NCBI RefSeq assembly: GCF_036503815.1
Contig: NZ_AP027764.1
Coordinates: 2,666,001 to 2,730,000, forward strand
Reading direction: 5' to 3'
Length of the DNA: 64,000 nt
From: Escherichia coli
Lineage (GTDB): Bacteria > Pseudomonadota > Gammaproteobacteria > Enterobacterales > Enterobacteriaceae
The notes below the pieces were generated by a model that saw only the letters and a program-made list of their open reading frames with translations, had not been told where the DNA came from and searched no databases. Below are positions 35,800 to 46,051 of the stretch, one piece after another (position 1 is the stretch's first letter; the number at the start of each line of letters is the position of its first letter). A program made the position numbers and the translations under genes.

Positions 35800-35985
35800 T
35801 CAGAAAAGATCGCTACGAGTTTCAAGCAGCTCTTCGACATCTTTGTCTGCCTTGATGATGATCTCATGCTCAATTTTAACGTTCATATTGATAGTGATCG
35901 GTTCCTTAGGTGCAGCGACTTCAATGCGAGGCGTACAGCCAACCAGCATAAAAGATGACGTCAACGCAGCCAGTAAAATTTTCAT
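35800..35985 (-). CDS. ynbE: Outer-membrane lipoprotein YnbE
   Basis: 61-residue lipoprotein with lipobox LVGC (Cys17) and a short beta-prone mature part (ITINMNVKIEHEIIIKADKDV). Known work describes it as the outer-membrane partner that extends the beta-rich groove of AsmA-like YdbH. Its ATG overlaps the ydbH stop (ATGA), so translation is coupled. Confidence 0.93.
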   Translation of the reverse strand: MKILLAALTSSFMLVGCTPRIEVAAPKEPITINMNVKIEHEIIIKADKDVEELLETRSDLF

Positions 35986-38621
35986 TGTTTTTCCTCACAC
36001 CCTTTTCCTTGCGGACAGCCATTTTCCGGCAGACGCGCGTTCTGCTCCAACCATGCCTGGAGATTATCGCCAAAGCGTAAACTGCGCCACAGCGTAAAAA
36101 TATTCTCTTCATGATGGTAATTAAGGTTTACCGTACCGCTTTTACCATCAACGCGACTGGTACCTGTAATGTTGGCCTGCATGGTTAATAAACCGAGATT
36201 ATTTAAATTAATTTTTGTCGATGAACGGCTAATTTCCATATAGCGCAACCAGTTAATTGCTGAACCCGCGGTCATATTGTCTTTCACTACCGCATCTGCG
36301 GTGTCTTTATCCAGTCGCAAGGTCATTGGTCCACTATTTGCCAGCCAGCCATCTTTCACAATCCATTTTTCGTTGTTTAGCCATAACGGCAATGCACCAC
36401 TAAATGCCCCGGACATGGCGAATTGTTTCGGATTGACGGCGCTAACCAGTTCGCTGGATGAGAGATTATTCAGCCGCAACAGCGCCGGGTCATGTTGCGG
36501 CATGCGTAATTGTTTCATCAGCACGTTACCGCCTAACACATCGACGCTAACATCGGTCAACAACAATGGTTCGTCTTCACTCCACGGATAACGCCCTTGC
36601 AAGTCAGCCGTAATATTTTTCGCTGTCACCAGATTAATCACTTCGGCAATTCGCAACGTAACGGGGCCGCGAGTCCCCAGATGCCAGGCTCCATCGGAAA
36701 AGCGAAATGGCAAAACAAAATCGACACCGTTGACCTGATTATCTGGCATCCAGGCACTACCGCCTTTCAACACACCGTGCCCTCCCGCGCGGAATCCTTG
36801 TTCAGGCGCAGCAGAAAATGCGACCTGGGCATATAGTTCGCCATCGCGTAAGTTCATCTTCCAGTCGGGTGGCACCAGCGGCTGGAATACGGTCAGTGAT
36901 TGTTTAGGCCACCAGGCGTTACCGCGCAGGCGAATGCCGTCCCAGCGTCCATTTACCTGCACCGGCCCAATCTCACCAGCATGTAAATCCCCTTTGAAGA
37001 GGAAATACGTCGGATCGCGTCCATCGACGCTAAATTTTAAGGTTGATGGCGGTAACACACTGCCGCCAGTGAACAGCGTTTGCCCGGCGTCCAGTGACAG
37101 CGCGCCGCTAAAGGAGGGATGCTGTGCGTCACGTACCCAGACGACGGGCTTGTCGAGAATTAATCGCGGCTTTTCTACCGTCATCGTACCGTATTGTAAC
37201 TGGTCGAAACCGGTTGAGAGATCGGTCAGCGTAATCGTGCTGTCATGCCACTCACCTTTTCCTGCGACATCCCAGGTGGCATTCATCGGTGTAAAACTCC
37301 CTTTTCCCCAGTAGCGCCACTGCCAGCGGCCAGCGTCAGGGAGAAAATCATTCGCCAGCCCATCCATATGCAGTACGAAATCGCCCAGTTCATTTTCATG
37401 CGCCTGCAAAATGGCCTGCAAACGTCCGTCAACACCACGTTGGGTGACTTTTACACCCGCTAAAGGCCAGCGGATTTCATCGATGTCCAGCGAATCGATG
37501 ACTCTTCCCTTCGAACGTAATAACGCGCCTGGCTCAAAGGCCAGCGTTGGGTCAGTCAGACTTCCGCTTAGCTGCGCAGGTAAACGGGCATATAAAATGA
37601 GGTCCGCCTGTTTCGCTTCACCGGTCAGCTGCAAAGGCAGCTGGCTGTTATCCATACTTAATTTTCCTGGGCCAAAATTAAGCACCGCGTTGCCCTTACC
37701 CGCTTGCCCCTGGGTCAGCACACTCAGTCGTCCGCTGACCAGAGCGTTCTCAAGCCCTGCCTGCCAGTTGTCGACTTTGACACCCAGTCGTCCACTCAAA
37801 GGAAAACCTGCATACGGCCAGCTCCAGCGACCATCGCTTACGGTCAATTGTTGGCGAGTAATTTGCCACGGCAGATCGAGCAACGGATCGCCGTTATCCC
37901 GTGCCAGCACAATCAATTGCCCGCTATTTTCCTGCCAGTCCAGCTCGGCATCCACCAGTGAAGGCTCCTGCGGCAAGTTTAACGTCGCAGTAGCATGACC
38001 CCTTACAGGAAGTCCATCCGGCACTAGCGGCATAGTAAATTCCCCCACCAGTTTAACCGGCGGCTGATTTTCAAACGCAGCGACATCCAGTTCGCTGACT
38101 GTAAGTTGTTGCCCTTTCAGCTGGCCTTGAAATTTAACTTTTTCGCCCTGATAACGCAGTTGCTGGATATCGGAGTTTAATGCGAGAGAGAGTTTTCCCT
38201 GCCATTCCTGCCAGGGAGAAAAAATCAGTTTATCGATATTGATCCAGGTGTTAGGCAACATGGCCTGCCACTGCGCGAGGGTTTTTGGAGCGGCTGGCGA
38301 TTGCTCCGTCTGCGGCAATTTCGCCAGACAAGCAGAATCAAGTTCTACCGTGCCGACGTTCAATAACCAGCGGCTGGGATGTGAAAGGCTGGCGTTGGTG
38401 ATATGCGCAAGCTGACAATCGCCCACCAGATAACGGAGATCGGGAATGATTAAACCTTTACGCGTAATGCGTGGGCTTTCATCTAATGCAATACGTGTCC
38501 CGAGCGGTAGCCAGATGCCCGCCAGCGTGGGAACCCACAAGCCGAGCGTCATCAGCAGCGTCAACGGCACAAGAATAATCAGTAATAACAGCGCGAGAAC
38601 GGCTTTATATTTACCCAGCAT
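35982..38621 (-). CDS. ydbH: AsmA-like intermembrane phospholipid transport protein YdbH
   Basis: 879-residue protein anchored by an N-terminal hydrophobic helix (about residues 7-32) with a long periplasmic beta-rich body of the AsmA/TamB/YhdP type. YhdP, TamB and YdbH are redundant for phospholipid delivery to the outer membrane in E. coli; YdbH is normally the minor route. The C-terminal DUF3971/dicarboxylate-like region is followed by two short partner genes. Length equals K-12, no break seen. Confidence 0.93.
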   Translation of the reverse strand: MLGKYKAVLALLLLIILVPLTLLMTLGLWVPTLAGIWLPLGTRIALDESPRITRKGLIIPDLRYLVGDCQLAHITNASLSHPSRWLLNVGTVELDSACLAKLPQTEQSPAAPKTLAQWQAMLPNTWINIDKLIFSPWQEWQGKLSLALNSDIQQLRYQGEKVKFQGQLKGQQLTVSELDVAAFENQPPVKLVGEFTMPLVPDGLPVRGHATATLNLPQEPSLVDAELDWQENSGQLIVLARDNGDPLLDLPWQITRQQLTVSDGRWSWPYAGFPLSGRLGVKVDNWQAGLENALVSGRLSVLTQGQAGKGNAVLNFGPGKLSMDNSQLPLQLTGEAKQADLILYARLPAQLSGSLTDPTLAFEPGALLRSKGRVIDSLDIDEIRWPLAGVKVTQRGVDGRLQAILQAHENELGDFVLHMDGLANDFLPDAGRWQWRYWGKGSFTPMNATWDVAGKGEWHDSTITLTDLSTGFDQLQYGTMTVEKPRLILDKPVVWVRDAQHPSFSGALSLDAGQTLFTGGSVLPPSTLKFSVDGRDPTYFLFKGDLHAGEIGPVQVNGRWDGIRLRGNAWWPKQSLTVFQPLVPPDWKMNLRDGELYAQVAFSAAPEQGFRAGGHGVLKGGSAWMPDNQVNGVDFVLPFRFSDGAWHLGTRGPVTLRIAEVINLVTAKNITADLQGRYPWSEDEPLLLTDVSVDVLGGNVLMKQLRMPQHDPALLRLNNLSSSELVSAVNPKQFAMSGAFSGALPLWLNNEKWIVKDGWLANSGPMTLRLDKDTADAVVKDNMTAGSAINWLRYMEISRSSTKINLNNLGLLTMQANITGTSRVDGKSGTVNLNYHHEENIFTLWRSLRFGDNLQAWLEQNARLPENGCPQGKGCEEKQ

Positions 38622-38828
38622 GGGTAGTTAATATCCTGATTTAGCGAAAAATTAAGCATTCAATACGGGTATTGTGGCATGTTTAACCGTTCAGTTGAAG
38701 GTTGCGCCTACACTAAGCATAGTTGTTGATGAATTTTTCAATATCGCCATAGCTTTCAATTATATTTGAAATTTTGTAAAATATTTTTAGTAGCTTAAAT
38801 GTGATTCAACATCACTGGAGAAAGTCTT

Positions 38829-39818
38829 ATGAAACTCGCCGTTTATAGCACAAAACAGTACGACAAGAAGTACCTGCAACAGGTGAACGAGTCCTTTGGC
38901 TTTGAGCTGGAATTTTTTGACTTTCTGCTGACGGAAAAAACCGCTAAAACTGCCAATGGCTGCGAAGCAGTATGTATTTTCGTAAACGATGACGGCAGCC
39001 GCCCGGTGCTGGAAGAACTGAAAAAGCACGGCGTTAAATATATCGCCCTGCGCTGTGCCGGTTTCAATAACGTCGACCTTGACGCAGCAAAAGAACTGGG
39101 GCTGAAAGTAGTCCGTGTTCCAGCCTATGATCCAGAAGCTGTTGCTGAACACGCCATCGGTATGATGATGACGCTGAACCGCCGTATCCATCGCGCGTAT
39201 CAGCGTACTCGTGACGCCAACTTCTCTCTGGAAGGTCTGACCGGCTTTACTATGTATGGCAAAACGGCAGGCGTTATCGGTACTGGTAAAATCGGTGTGG
39301 CGATGCTGCGCATTCTCAAAGGTTTTGGTATGCGTCTGCTGGCGTTCGATCCGTACCCAAGTGCGGCGGCGCTGGAGCTCGGCGTGGAGTATGTCGATCT
39401 GCCAACCCTCTTCTCTGAATCAGACGTTATCTCTCTGCACTGCCCGCTGACACCGGAAAACTACCATCTGTTGAACGAGGCCGCCTTCGATCAGATGAAA
39501 AATGGCGTGATGATCGTCAATACCAGTCGCGGTGCATTGATTGATTCTCAGGCGGCAATTGAAGCGCTGAAAAACCAGAAAATTGGTTCGTTGGGTATGG
39601 ACGTGTATGAAAACGAACGCGATCTGTTCTTTGAAGATAAATCCAACGACGTGATCCAGGATGATGTCTTCCGTCGACTGTCTGCCTGCCACAACGTGCT
39701 GTTTACCGGGCACCAGGCATTCCTGACAGCAGAAGCTCTGACCAGTATTTCCCAAACTACCCTGCAAAACTTAAGCAATCTGGAAAAAGGCGAAACCTGC
39801 CCGAACGAACTGGTTTAA
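38829..39818 (+). CDS. ldhA: Fermentative D-lactate dehydrogenase LdhA
   Basis: 329-residue NAD-dependent D-2-hydroxyacid dehydrogenase reducing pyruvate to D-lactate in mixed-acid fermentation. The Rossmann loop GVIGTGKIGVAML is at about residues 148-160, followed by NTSRGALID (Arg near 235), the Glu in DVYENERD and the catalytic His in FTGHQAFLT near 296. SD GGAGAAAG. Monocistronic, with a hairpin after the stop. Confidence 0.97.
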   Translation: MKLAVYSTKQYDKKYLQQVNESFGFELEFFDFLLTEKTAKTANGCEAVCIFVNDDGSRPVLEELKKHGVKYIALRCAGFNNVDLDAAKELGLKVVRVPAYDPEAVAEHAIGMMMTLNRRIHRAYQRTRDANFSLEGLTGFTMYGKTAGVIGTGKIGVAMLRILKGFGMRLLAFDPYPSAAALELGVEYVDLPTLFSESDVISLHCPLTPENYHLLNEAAFDQMKNGVMIVNTSRGALIDSQAAIEALKNQKIGSLGMDVYENERDLFFEDKSNDVIQDDVFRRLSACHNVLFTGHQAFLTAEALTSISQTTLQNLSNLEKGETCPNELV

Positions 39819-39825
39819 TCTTGCC

Positions 39826-39848
39826 GCTCCCCTGTACGCCAGGGGAGC
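39826..39848 (+). terminator. Terminator hairpin after ldhA
   Basis: GCTCCCCT/AGGGGAGC stem (8 bp) eight bases after the ldhA stop, followed by TTATTC. Probable intrinsic terminator of moderate strength. Confidence 0.7.
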
Positions 39849-39928
39849 TTATTCAGATAATCCCCAAAGATATTTCATCCTCTATTCTTAAAATATTCCT
39901 CAGTCAGAAACCGTAATTGAGAACCACA

Positions 39929-40351
39929 ATGAAGAAAGTAGCCGCGCTTGTTGCGCTAAGCCTGCTGATGGCGGGATGTGTAAGTAATGACAAAATTGCT
40001 GTAACCCCAGAACAGCTACAGCATCATCGCTTTGTGCTGGAAAGCGTAAACGGTAAGCCCGTGACCAGCGATAAAAACCCGCCAGAAATCAGCTTTGGTG
40101 AAAAGATGATGATTTCCGGCAGCATGTGTAACCGCTTTAGCGGTGAAGGCAAACTGTCTAATGGTGAACTGACAGCCAAAGGGCTAGCAATGACCCGTAT
40201 GATGTGCGCTAACCCGCAGCTTAATGAACTCGATAACACCATTAGCGAAATGCTGAAAGAAGGTGCACAAGTGGATCTGACCGCGAACCAGTTAACGCTG
40301 GCGACCGCGAAACAGACATTAACTTATAAGCTGGCGGATTTAATGAATTAA
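39929..40351 (+). CDS. hslJ: Heat-inducible META-domain lipoprotein HslJ
   Basis: 140-residue outer-membrane lipoprotein with lipobox LLMAGC (Cys17) and a META/HslJ domain containing two cysteines (SMCNRFSG and MMCANPQ). In K-12 it is heat-shock induced and affects novobiocin resistance. The start MKKVAALVA at 39929 is chosen over 39917. The 3' end overlaps convergent ydbJ by 4 bp. Confidence 0.95.
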   Translation: MKKVAALVALSLLMAGCVSNDKIAVTPEQLQHHRFVLESVNGKPVTSDKNPPEISFGEKMMISGSMCNRFSGEGKLSNGELTAKGLAMTRMMCANPQLNELDNTISEMLKEGAQVDLTANQLTLATAKQTLTYKLADLMN

Positions 40352-40614
40352 TAGCTGCCACAGCTCCCGGCGGCAAGTGACTGTTCGCTACAGCGTTTGC
40401 CGTTGGGTAATGCACACATCCCAATCGCCGTACCATCCAGTTGACGGGCAACAGAAAGCGAACCGCCGATCATTGCACAATTTGCTTCTCCACCACTGGA
40501 CATCGACGCTTTTAAACCTGGCGCTACGTGCGCCGCAGTCGCCTGCTGAACAGGTTCACTACTACACGCCGACAATAATAAAGCGGCACACCCTACCCAA
40601 AACGCTGCTCGCAT
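40348..40614 (-). CDS. ydbJ: DUF333-type lipoprotein YdbJ
   Basis: 88-residue predicted lipoprotein: signal and lipobox LLLSAC (Cys17), then a Cys-rich DUF333 domain (ANCAMIGGSL, GMCALPNGKRCSEQSLAAGSC). Such proteins occur in the envelope, and the function is unknown. Convergent with and overlapping hslJ by 4 bp. Confidence 0.92.
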   Translation of the reverse strand: MRAAFWVGCAALLLSACSSEPVQQATAAHVAPGLKASMSSGGEANCAMIGGSLSVARQLDGTAIGMCALPNGKRCSEQSLAAGSCGSY

Positions 40615-40887
40615 CTTTTCTTCCTCTGATCTTCAAGCCAAACGACACCGCCATAAATAATAGGCAGCACAGAGGGCGACGTCGAGAGCTGTCCTGCGCG
40701 TTGCCCCGCATTTTTACTTTTTTATGGCTATTTTTTTGCCCTCTGTTTGATCAAAACATTCATTACGCTGATGTGGGGGACACAAAAGCGAAAATGCAGA
40801 AGAAAGCCATTTGCTAAAATTGAAAGATAACTACTGGGCGCGCAGCAATTTCGTGCGCCCCTCATTTGCGCAATGTAAGGGTGTCAT

Positions 40888-43800
40888 ATGATTACTATTG
40901 ACGGTAATGGCGCGGTTGCTTCGGTGGCGTTTCGCACCAGTGAAGTTATCGCCATCTACCCTATTACCCCCAGTTCCACGATGGCAGAACAGGCTGATGC
41001 ATGGGCCGGAAACGGCTTGAAAAACGTTTGGGGAGACACACCACGCGTGGTTGAAATGCAGTCGGAAGCGGGTGCTATCGCTACCGTGCATGGTGCTTTG
41101 CAAACTGGCGCCCTCTCAACATCGTTTACGTCATCGCAGGGTTTGCTGCTGATGATCCCAACGCTGTACAAACTGGCAGGCCAACTGACGCCGTTTGTCC
41201 TGCATGTTGCGGCTCGTACCGTTGCCACACATGCACTCTCTATTTTTGGCGATCATTCCGACGTTATGGCGGTGCGCCAGACGGGTTGCGCGATGTTGTG
41301 TGCGGCAAACGTCCAGGAAGCGCAAGACTTTGCTCTCATTTCGCACATCGCGACGCTGAAAAGTCGCGTGCCATTTATTCATTTCTTTGATGGTTTCCGC
41401 ACGTCCCACGAAATCAATAAAATTGTCCCGCTGGCCGATGACACTATTCTTGAACTGATGCCGCAGGCAGAAATTGATGCTCATCGCGCCCGTGCACTCA
41501 ACCCGGAACATCCGGTGATCCGCGGTACGTCCGCCAATCCTGACACTTATTTCCAGTCTCGCGAAGCCACCAACCCATGGTACAACGCAGTCTATGACCA
41601 TGTTGAACAGGCAATGAATGATTTCGCTGCCGCGACAGGTCGCCAGTATCAGCCGTTTGAGTATTACGGGCATCCACAAGCGGAACGGGTGATTATCCTG
41701 ATGGGCTCTGCCATCGGCACCTGTGAAGAAGTGGTTGACGAATTGCTGACCCGAGGCGAAAAAGTGGGCGTGCTAAAAGTTCGCCTGTACCGCCCATTCT
41801 CTGCCAAACACTTACTGCAAGCATTGCCGGACTCTGTTCGGACAGTGGCGGTGCTGGATCGCACCAAAGAGCCAGGTGCGCAAGCGGAACCCCTGTACCT
41901 GGATGTAATGACCACACTGGCTGAAGCCTTTAATAATGGCGAGCGCGAAACCCTGCCCCGTGTCATCGGCGGGCGCTATGGTCTTTCATCAAAAGAATTT
42001 GGCCCGGACTGTGTTCTGGCAGTATTTGCCGAACTCACTGCGGCTAAACCGAAAGCGCGCTTTACGGTTGGTATTTACGATGATGTGACCAATCTGTCAC
42101 TGCCGTTGCCGGAAAACACCCTGCCAAACTCGGCGAAACTGGAAGCCTTGTTTTATGGTCTTGGTAGTGATGGCAGCGTTTCGGCGACCAAAAACAATAT
42201 CAAAATTATCGGTAATTCCACGCCGTGGTACGCACAGGGCTATTTTGTTTACGACTCCAAAAAGGCAGGCGGCCTGACGGTTTCTCACCTTCGCGTGAGC
42301 GAGCAGCCGATTCGTTCCGCTTATCTCATTTCCCAGGCTGATTTTGTTGGCTGTCACCAGTTGCAGTTTATCGACAAATATCAGATGGCTGAACGTTTGA
42401 AACCTGGCGGCATTTTCCTGCTCAACACGCCGTACAGCGCAGAGGAAGTGTGGTCGCGCTTACCGCAGGAAGTTCAGGCCGTGCTAAACCAGAAAAAAGC
42501 GCGTTTCTATGTGATTAACGCGGCGAAAATCGCCCGTGAATGTGGCCTGGCGGCCCGTATTAATACCGTCATGCAGATGGCTTTTTTCCATCTGACGCAA
42601 ATTCTGCCTGGCGACAGCGCCCTGGCCGAATTGCAGGGCGCGATTGCCAAAAGCTACAGCAGCAAAGGCCAGGATCTGGTGGAACGCAACTGGCAGGCTC
42701 TGGCACTGGCGCGTGAATCGGTAGAAGAAGTTCCGCTGCAGCCGGTTAATCCGCACAGCGCCAATCGACCGCCTGTGGTTTCCGATGCTGCTCCTGATTT
42801 CGTGAAAACCGTTACCGCTGCGATGCTCGCCGGACTTGGCGATGCTCTCCCCGTTTCGGCGCTGCCGCCAGACGGCACCTGGCCGATGGGTACCACCCGC
42901 TGGGAAAAACGCAATATTGCCGAAGAGATCCCCATCTGGAAAGAGGAACTCTGTACCCAATGTAACCACTGCGTTGCCGCTTGCCCACACTCAGCTATTC
43001 GCGCCAAAGTGGTGCCGCCTGAAGCAATGGAAAATGCCCCTGCCAGCCTGCATTCGCTGGATGTAAAATCGCGTGATATGCGCGGGCAGAAATATGTCTT
43101 GCAGGTAGCTCCGGAAGATTGCACCGGCTGTAACCTGTGCGTCGAAGTTTGCCCGGCGAAAGACCGTCAGGATCCAGAGATTAAAGCCATCAATATGATG
43201 TCGCGCCTGGAACATGTCGAGGAAGAGAAAATCAATTACGACTTCTTCCTGAATTTACCAGAAATCGATCGCAGCAAACTGGAACGTATTGATATTCGTA
43301 CATCGCAACTGATTACACCGCTGTTTGAATATTCAGGTGCTTGCTCTGGTTGTGGCGAGACGCCGTATATTAAATTGCTGACTCAGCTCTATGGCGATCG
43401 GATGTTGATCGCTAACGCTACGGGTTGTTCTTCAATTTATGGTGGTAACCTGCCCTCCACACCATATACCACTGATGCCAACGGTCGTGGACCGGCATGG
43501 GCGAACTCGCTGTTTGAAGATAACGCCGAATTCGGCCTTGGTTTCCGCCTGACGGTCGATCAACACCGTGTCCGCGTGCTGCGTCTGCTGGATCAATTTG
43601 CCGATAAAATCCCGGCGGAATTACTGACTGCGTTGAAATCAGACGCCACGCCAGAGGTTCGTCGTGAACAGGTTGCAGCTTTACGTCAGCAACTCAACGA
43701 TGTTGCCGAAGCACATGAACTGCTACGTGATGCAGATGCACTGGTGGAAAAATCGATCTGGCTGATTGGTGGCGATGGCTGGGCTTACGATATCGGCTTT

Positions 43801-44412
43801 GGCGGTTTGGATCATGTATTGAGTTTGACGGAAAACGTCAACATTCTGGTGCTGGATACGCAATGCTATTCCAATACCGGTGGTCAGGCGTCAAAAGCCA
43901 CGCCGCTTGGCGCGGTGACTAAGTTTGGCGAGCACGGCAAACGTAAAGCGCGTAAAGATCTTGGCGTCAGTATGATGATGTACGGTCATGTTTATGTGGC
44001 GCAGATTTCTCTCGGCGCGCAGCTCAACCAGACGGTGAAAGCGATTCAGGAAGCGGAAGCGTATCCGGGGCCATCGCTGATCATCGCTTATAGCCCGTGT
44101 GAAGAGCATGGTTACGATCTGGCACTCAGTCACGACCAGATGCGCCAACTCACTGCTACCGGCTTCTGGCCGCTATATCGCTTTGATCCGCGTCGTGCCG
44201 ATGAAGGCAAACTGCCGCTGGCGCTGGATTCACGACCGCCGTCAGAAGCACTGGAAGAAACGTTACTTCACGAGCAGCGTTTCCGTCGTCTGAATTCGCA
44301 GCAGCCAGAAGTGGCAGAACAGTTATGGAAAGATGCCGCAGCTGATTTGCAAAAACGCTATGACTTCCTGGCACAAATGGCCGGAAAAGCGGAAAAAAGC
44401 AACACCGATTAA
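40888..44412 (+). CDS. nifJ: Pyruvate:flavodoxin/ferredoxin oxidoreductase (NifJ/YdbK)
   Basis: 1174-residue single-chain PFOR; K-12 name ydbK. The thiamine-phosphate-binding N-terminal domains are followed by two 4Fe-4S motifs starting at Cys689 (CTQCNHCVAACPH) and Cys745 (CTGCNLCVEVCPA). The C-terminal TPP domain has ACSGCGETPY and GGDGWAYDIGFGG. It oxidises pyruvate to acetyl-CoA, passing electrons to flavodoxin; in K-12 it is induced under oxidative (SoxS) stress. SD TAAGGG. MicC converges on its 3' end. Confidence 0.97.
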   Translation: MITIDGNGAVASVAFRTSEVIAIYPITPSSTMAEQADAWAGNGLKNVWGDTPRVVEMQSEAGAIATVHGALQTGALSTSFTSSQGLLLMIPTLYKLAGQLTPFVLHVAARTVATHALSIFGDHSDVMAVRQTGCAMLCAANVQEAQDFALISHIATLKSRVPFIHFFDGFRTSHEINKIVPLADDTILELMPQAEIDAHRARALNPEHPVIRGTSANPDTYFQSREATNPWYNAVYDHVEQAMNDFAAATGRQYQPFEYYGHPQAERVIILMGSAIGTCEEVVDELLTRGEKVGVLKVRLYRPFSAKHLLQALPDSVRTVAVLDRTKEPGAQAEPLYLDVMTTLAEAFNNGERETLPRVIGGRYGLSSKEFGPDCVLAVFAELTAAKPKARFTVGIYDDVTNLSLPLPENTLPNSAKLEALFYGLGSDGSVSATKNNIKIIGNSTPWYAQGYFVYDSKKAGGLTVSHLRVSEQPIRSAYLISQADFVGCHQLQFIDKYQMAERLKPGGIFLLNTPYSAEEVWSRLPQEVQAVLNQKKARFYVINAAKIARECGLAARINTVMQMAFFHLTQILPGDSALAELQGAIAKSYSSKGQDLVERNWQALALARESVEEVPLQPVNPHSANRPPVVSDAAPDFVKTVTAAMLAGLGDALPVSALPPDGTWPMGTTRWEKRNIAEEIPIWKEELCTQCNHCVAACPHSAIRAKVVPPEAMENAPASLHSLDVKSRDMRGQKYVLQVAPEDCTGCNLCVEVCPAKDRQDPEIKAINMMSRLEHVEEEKINYDFFLNLPEIDRSKLERIDIRTSQLITPLFEYSGACSGCGETPYIKLLTQLYGDRMLIANATGCSSIYGGNLPSTPYTTDANGRGPAWANSLFEDNAEFGLGFRLTVDQHRVRVLRLLDQFADKIPAELLTALKSDATPEVRREQVAALRQQLNDVAEAHELLRDADALVEKSIWLIGGDGWAYDIGFGGLDHVLSLTENVNILVLDTQCYSNTGGQASKATPLGAVTKFGEHGKRKARKDLGVSMMMYGHVYVAQISLGAQLNQTVKAIQEAEAYPGPSLIIAYSPCEEHGYDLALSHDQMRQLTATGFWPLYRFDPRRADEGKLPLALDSRPPSEALEETLLHEQRFRRLNSQQPEVAEQLWKDAAADLQKRYDFLAQMAGKAEKSNTD

Positions 44413-44440
44413 ATGCTCTGGATAAGGATTATCCAATTCT

Positions 44441-44550
44441 AAAAAAAAGCCCGAACGACTGTTCGGGCTTGTCTTCTTATATGTTGGAAAATCAGTGGCA
44501 ATGCAATGGCCCAACAGAAAATAAAATCTGTGACAATAAAGGCATATAAC
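44441..44550 (-). ncRNA. micC: Hfq-dependent small RNA MicC
   Basis: About 110-nt sRNA that represses the ompC porin mRNA. The 5' end GTTATATGCCTTTATTG with the ompC-pairing segment, the middle hairpin and the terminator (AGCCCGAACAGTCGTTCGGGCT followed by eight Ts, 44448-44441) are all seen. A TATTCT -10 box lies six bases upstream of the 5' end. It is divergent from ompN, as in K-12, and its terminator probably also ends nifJ transcription from the other side. Confidence 0.93.
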
Positions 44551-44777
44551 CCGCGCAGAATAACGTATAGCAAATTAAAAGTATAATTTTTATTTTGTAT
44601 GTATTATCTTCGATACATTCACCAGACTTATTATCATTTCAGAGGAATTATTTGATTAAGGTTTTACTTAAGGCGTAACAAATGATATTTATCGTCTAAC
44701 TGAACTTCTCCTTTAGGATGTTTTCACTCCCCAAAACGGGGATAAAAGGCAAATAAAATAACTAAAGGATTTATTCA

Positions 44778-45911
44778 ATGAAAAGCAAAGTACTGGCACT
44801 TTTAATTCCTGCCCTGCTCGCCGCAGGTGCTGCACATGCAGCCGAAGTTTATAATAAAGACGGCAACAAATTAGATCTGTATGGCAAAGTTGATGGCCTG
44901 CATTATTTTTCTGATAATTCAGCGAAAGATGGCGACCAGAGCTATGCGCGTCTGGGTTTTAAAGGCGAAACTCAAATTAACGATCAACTTACTGGCTACG
45001 GTCAATGGGAATACAATATTCAGGCAAACAACACTGAATCTTCAAAAAACCAGTCATGGACCCGTCTGGCATTTGCCGGATTGAAATTTGCAGATTATGG
45101 TTCTTTCGATTACGGGCGTAATTATGGTGTAATGTACGACATCGAAGGCTGGACCGATATGCTGCCGGAATTTGGTGGTGATTCTTATACTAATGCCGAC
45201 AACTTTATGACCGGCCGCGCCAATGGCGTCGCGACTTATCGTAACACTGATTTCTTCGGTCTGGTTAATGGTCTGAACTTCGCGGTGCAGTATCAGGGTA
45301 ACAACGAAGGTGCCAGTAATGGTCAGGAAGGCACCAACAACGGACGTGATATTCGCCATGAAAACGGTGACGGTTGGGGTCTTTCCACAACATATGATTT
45401 AGGCATGGGCTTTAGTGCTGGTGCGGCATACACCTCTTCTGACCGAACGAATGAACAGGTTGACCATACTGCGGCGGGTGGTGATAAAGCAGACGCGTGG
45501 ACTGCTGGGCTAAAATACGATGCTAACAATATTTACCTGGCAACCATGTATTCAGAAACGCGTAATATGACCCCGTTTGGCGACAGCGATTATGCTGTTG
45601 CAAACAAAACCCAGAACTTTGAAGTCACTGCACAGTACCAGTTTGATTTTGGTCTGCGTCCGGCAGTCTCTTTCCTGATGTCTAAAGGCCGTGACCTGCA
45701 CGCTGCCGGTGGTGCAGACAACCCGGCAGGTGTTGATGACAAAGATCTGGTTAAATACGCCGATGTTGGCGCGACTTACTATTTCAACAAAAATATGTCC
45801 ACCTACGTTGACTATAAAATCAACCTGTTGGATGAAGATGACAGCTTCTACGCTGCCAACGGCATCTCTACCGATGATATTGTCGCTTTAGGTCTGGTTT
45901 ATCAGTTCTAA
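44778..45911 (+). CDS. ompN: Quiescent outer-membrane porin OmpN
   Basis: 377-residue general porin of the OmpC/OmpF/PhoE family. Signal peptide cleaved after AHA (residue 21), mature start AEVYNKDGNKLDLYGK, 16-strand barrel with constriction loop 3, and terminal Phe (GLVYQF). In K-12 it is nearly silent. The leader 44551-44777 is AT-rich and long. MicC lies divergently upstream and is reported to be co-regulated with ompN. A terminator follows. Confidence 0.96.
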   Translation: MKSKVLALLIPALLAAGAAHAAEVYNKDGNKLDLYGKVDGLHYFSDNSAKDGDQSYARLGFKGETQINDQLTGYGQWEYNIQANNTESSKNQSWTRLAFAGLKFADYGSFDYGRNYGVMYDIEGWTDMLPEFGGDSYTNADNFMTGRANGVATYRNTDFFGLVNGLNFAVQYQGNNEGASNGQEGTNNGRDIRHENGDGWGLSTTYDLGMGFSAGAAYTSSDRTNEQVDHTAAGGDKADAWTAGLKYDANNIYLATMYSETRNMTPFGDSDYAVANKTQNFEVTAQYQFDFGLRPAVSFLMSKGRDLHAAGGADNPAGVDDKDLVKYADVGATYYFNKNMSTYVDYKINLLDEDDSFYAANGISTDDIVALGLVYQF

Positions 45912-45919
45912 ATCCTCCT

Positions 45920-45943
45920 GCCCGCTGTTATGGCGGGCTTTTT
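45920..45943 (+). terminator. Rho-independent terminator after ompN
   Basis: GCCCGC/GCGGGC stem followed by TTTTT, starting nine bases after the ompN stop. Confidence 0.85.
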
Positions 45944-46051
45944 CTGCTTATTCTTCCTCCTTTGATCTAAATTAAAAATGTGAACTCCGTCATTACACAA
46001 AAAGTGTCATCTGGCGTTACACTTTATGCGGATACTAAAACAGGAGGTTTT

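Noticed and set aside
40377..40817. 146-codon open frame on the plus strand
   Set aside because: Runs antisense through ydbJ into the nifJ upstream region; ydbJ has a lipobox and K-12 match, so this is a shadow.
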